Assembly (NCBI RefSeq): GCF_030294985.1
Contig: NZ_AP024718.1
Span: forward strand, 1,875,001-1,939,000
DNA length: 64,000 bases
Reading direction: 5' to 3'
From: Methylomarinovum tepidoasis
Lineage (GTDB): Bacteria; Pseudomonadota; Gammaproteobacteria; Methylococcales; Methylothermaceae
Position numbers and translations under genes: made by a program. Shown piece by piece: positions 62,863 through 64,000 of this stretch. How positions within the stretch are numbered: position 1 is the first letter of the stretch; each line of letters begins with the position of its first letter. The notes beneath the pieces are model-generated. The model had not been told where the DNA came from and did not search any database. It saw only the letters and a program-made list of their open reading frames with translations.

Positions 62863-64000
62863 ATGGCCCTCAGCAACAGCGAAATCGCCGATCTTTTCGA
62901 CGAACTGGCCGACCTCCTCGACATCGAGGGGGAGAACCCCTACAAGGTCCGCGCCTACCGCAACGCCGCCCGGATCATCCGCAGTCTGCCCCGCAGTCTG
63001 GCGGAGATGGTCGCAGCCGGGGAGGATCTGACCCGGCTGCCCGGCATCGGCGAGCGCATCGCCCGGAAGATCGAAACCGTCGTCAAGACCGGCAAGCTGC
63101 CCCAGCTGGAACAGGCGCTGGCGCGCACGCCGCCGACCCTGCTGCAGCTGCTTAGGATCGAGGGGCTGGGGCCGAAACGGGTCAAGGCCCTGTTCGGCGC
63201 CCTGGACATCCGCACTCTGGAGGACCTGGAGCGGGCCGCTCGCAGCGGAAAGATCCGTCAGTTGCCGGGATTTGGACCCAAAATCGAGGCATTGATTCTC
63301 AAACATCTGGATCAGGCCCTGGAAGGAGAGCGGCGCTATCTGCGTTTCGAGGCCGAGAGCATCGCCACCGCCCTGATCGCCCACCTGCGCCAGGCGCCCG
63401 GGATCGACCGCATTGAGGTGGCCGGCAGCTACCGGCGCTGGAGGGAAACCGTGGGCGATCTCGACATCCTGGTGACGGTTCAGGGGGATTCGCCGGTCAT
63501 GGAGCGGTTCGTCGCCTACGAGGGGGTGGCGGAGGTGCTTTCCCGCGGCGGCACCCGTTCCAGCATCCGCCTGCGCAACGGCATGCAGGTGGATCTCAGG
63601 GTGGTGGCGAGCGAGAGTTTCGGGGCGGCGCTGCAGTATTTCACCGGCTCCAAGGCCCACAACATAGAGATCCGCACCCTGGCGGTCAAGCAGGGGCTCA
63701 AGATCAACGAATACGGGGTGTTCCGCGGCGAAAAGCGGCTCGCCGGCGAGGCCGAGCGCGACGTCTACGCCTGTCTGGGTCTGGCTTACATCGTCCCAGA
63801 GCTGCGCGAAGGCCGCGGCGAGGTGGAGGCCGCTTTGGAAAACCGCCTTCCCAGGCTGGTGGAACTGGCCGACATCCGCGGCGACCTGCACGCCCACACC
63901 CAGGACACCGACGGCCGCGACGACCTGGAGACCATGGCTCAGGCGGCCAAAGCGCTCGGCTACGAATACCTGGCGATCACCGACCATTCGCGCCGGGTCA
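62863..64000 (+). CDS. polX: PolX-family DNA polymerase/PHP phosphoesterase, partial
   Basis: The gene runs off the window; about 379 codons are visible. The N-terminal helix-hairpin-helix part reads ALSNSEIADLFDELADLLDIEG, then LTRLPGIGERIARKIE. The polymerase nucleotidyltransferase motif is AGSYRRWRETVGDLDILV, with aspartates in DLDI and later VDLRVV. The PHP domain starts with DIRGDLHAHTQDTDG near 340. PolX enzymes act in base-excision and gap repair. The ATG at 62863 fits the family start; an in-frame ATG at 62824 would add 13 residues. The C-terminal phosphoesterase part is outside the window. Confidence 0.9.
   Translation, partial: MALSNSEIADLFDELADLLDIEGENPYKVRAYRNAARIIRSLPRSLAEMVAAGEDLTRLPGIGERIARKIETVVKTGKLPQLEQALARTPPTLLQLLRIEGLGPKRVKALFGALDIRTLEDLERAARSGKIRQLPGFGPKIEALILKHLDQALEGERRYLRFEAESIATALIAHLRQAPGIDRIEVAGSYRRWRETVGDLDILVTVQGDSPVMERFVAYEGVAEVLSRGGTRSSIRLRNGMQVDLRVVASESFGAALQYFTGSKAHNIEIRTLAVKQGLKINEYGVFRGEKRLAGEAERDVYACLGLAYIVPELREGRGEVEAALENRLPRLVELADIRGDLHAHTQDTDGRDDLETMAQAAKALGYEYLAITDHSRRV

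Overview
The window looks like a chromosomal segment of a GC-rich gammaproteobacterial methanotroph or methylotroph, most likely of the Methylococcales. The basis is a tetrahydromethanopterin/methanofuran C1 cluster (orfY-mch-orf5-orf7-fae plus mfnD/mfnF/mfnE-type genes), serine-cycle genes (mtkA-mtkB-mcl) and a PPi-type phosphofructokinase. These are combined with typical gammaproteobacterial housekeeping blocks (ndk-rlmN-pilW-hisS-yfgM-bamB-der, trxB-aat-bpt). The family assignment is inference. No rRNA, CRISPR array, prophage or intact insertion sequence was seen.

Layout. 1-7.5 kb: tRNA-Thr, a YqhA-type membrane protein, a tight minus-strand operon (cysM, ydbH-like, DUF1318 lipoprotein, rlmD, L,D-transpeptidase), then trhP. 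7.5-12 kb: an overlapping signalling operon with a conservon/MglA-like small GTPase, one clear and one probable roadblock protein, an Aer-like PAS protein and a PhnD-like binding protein without a signal peptide. 12-19 kb: CDF transporter, dynamin-like GTPase, pfp, bpt, aat, trxB and tRNA-Arg. 19-29.3 kb: galE and the archaeal-type C1 cofactor genes, including pabB for pABA. 29.3-32.4 kb: malate thiokinase and malyl-CoA lyase. 32.7-39.5 kb: conserved housekeeping genes. 39.6-45.3 kb: a TolC/MFP/RND efflux operon.

45.5-58.6 kb holds the most unusual unit. It is a single minus-strand run with overlaps or very short gaps: a SulP anion transporter with two STAS-like repeats, hyfB-C-E-F-G-I homologues, a DUF2490 outer-membrane protein, a PhnA/YjdM zinc-ribbon protein, a histidine kinase and an NtrC-family activator with an intact GAFTGA loop. 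The HyfG homologue has lost both [NiFe]-binding cysteine pairs, while HyfI keeps its Fe-S cysteines. A sigma-54 promoter with GG-N10-GC spacing lies about 40 bp before the SulP start, and two nearly concentric inverted repeats sit upstream of it. I infer a self-regulated module coupling ion transport to a complex I-like membrane assembly, possibly for bicarbonate or sulfate uptake.

58.8-62.8 kb carries two dynamin-like GTPases and a DUF2959 coiled-coil protein. The window ends inside a PolX-family DNA polymerase gene.

A second genome-level signal is an exact 12-mer, TTATACCGTTAT, present five times between 1.2 and 26.6 kb and always on the + strand. Most copies lie inside genes. It is far too frequent for chance in GC-rich DNA and is not explained by any annotated feature.
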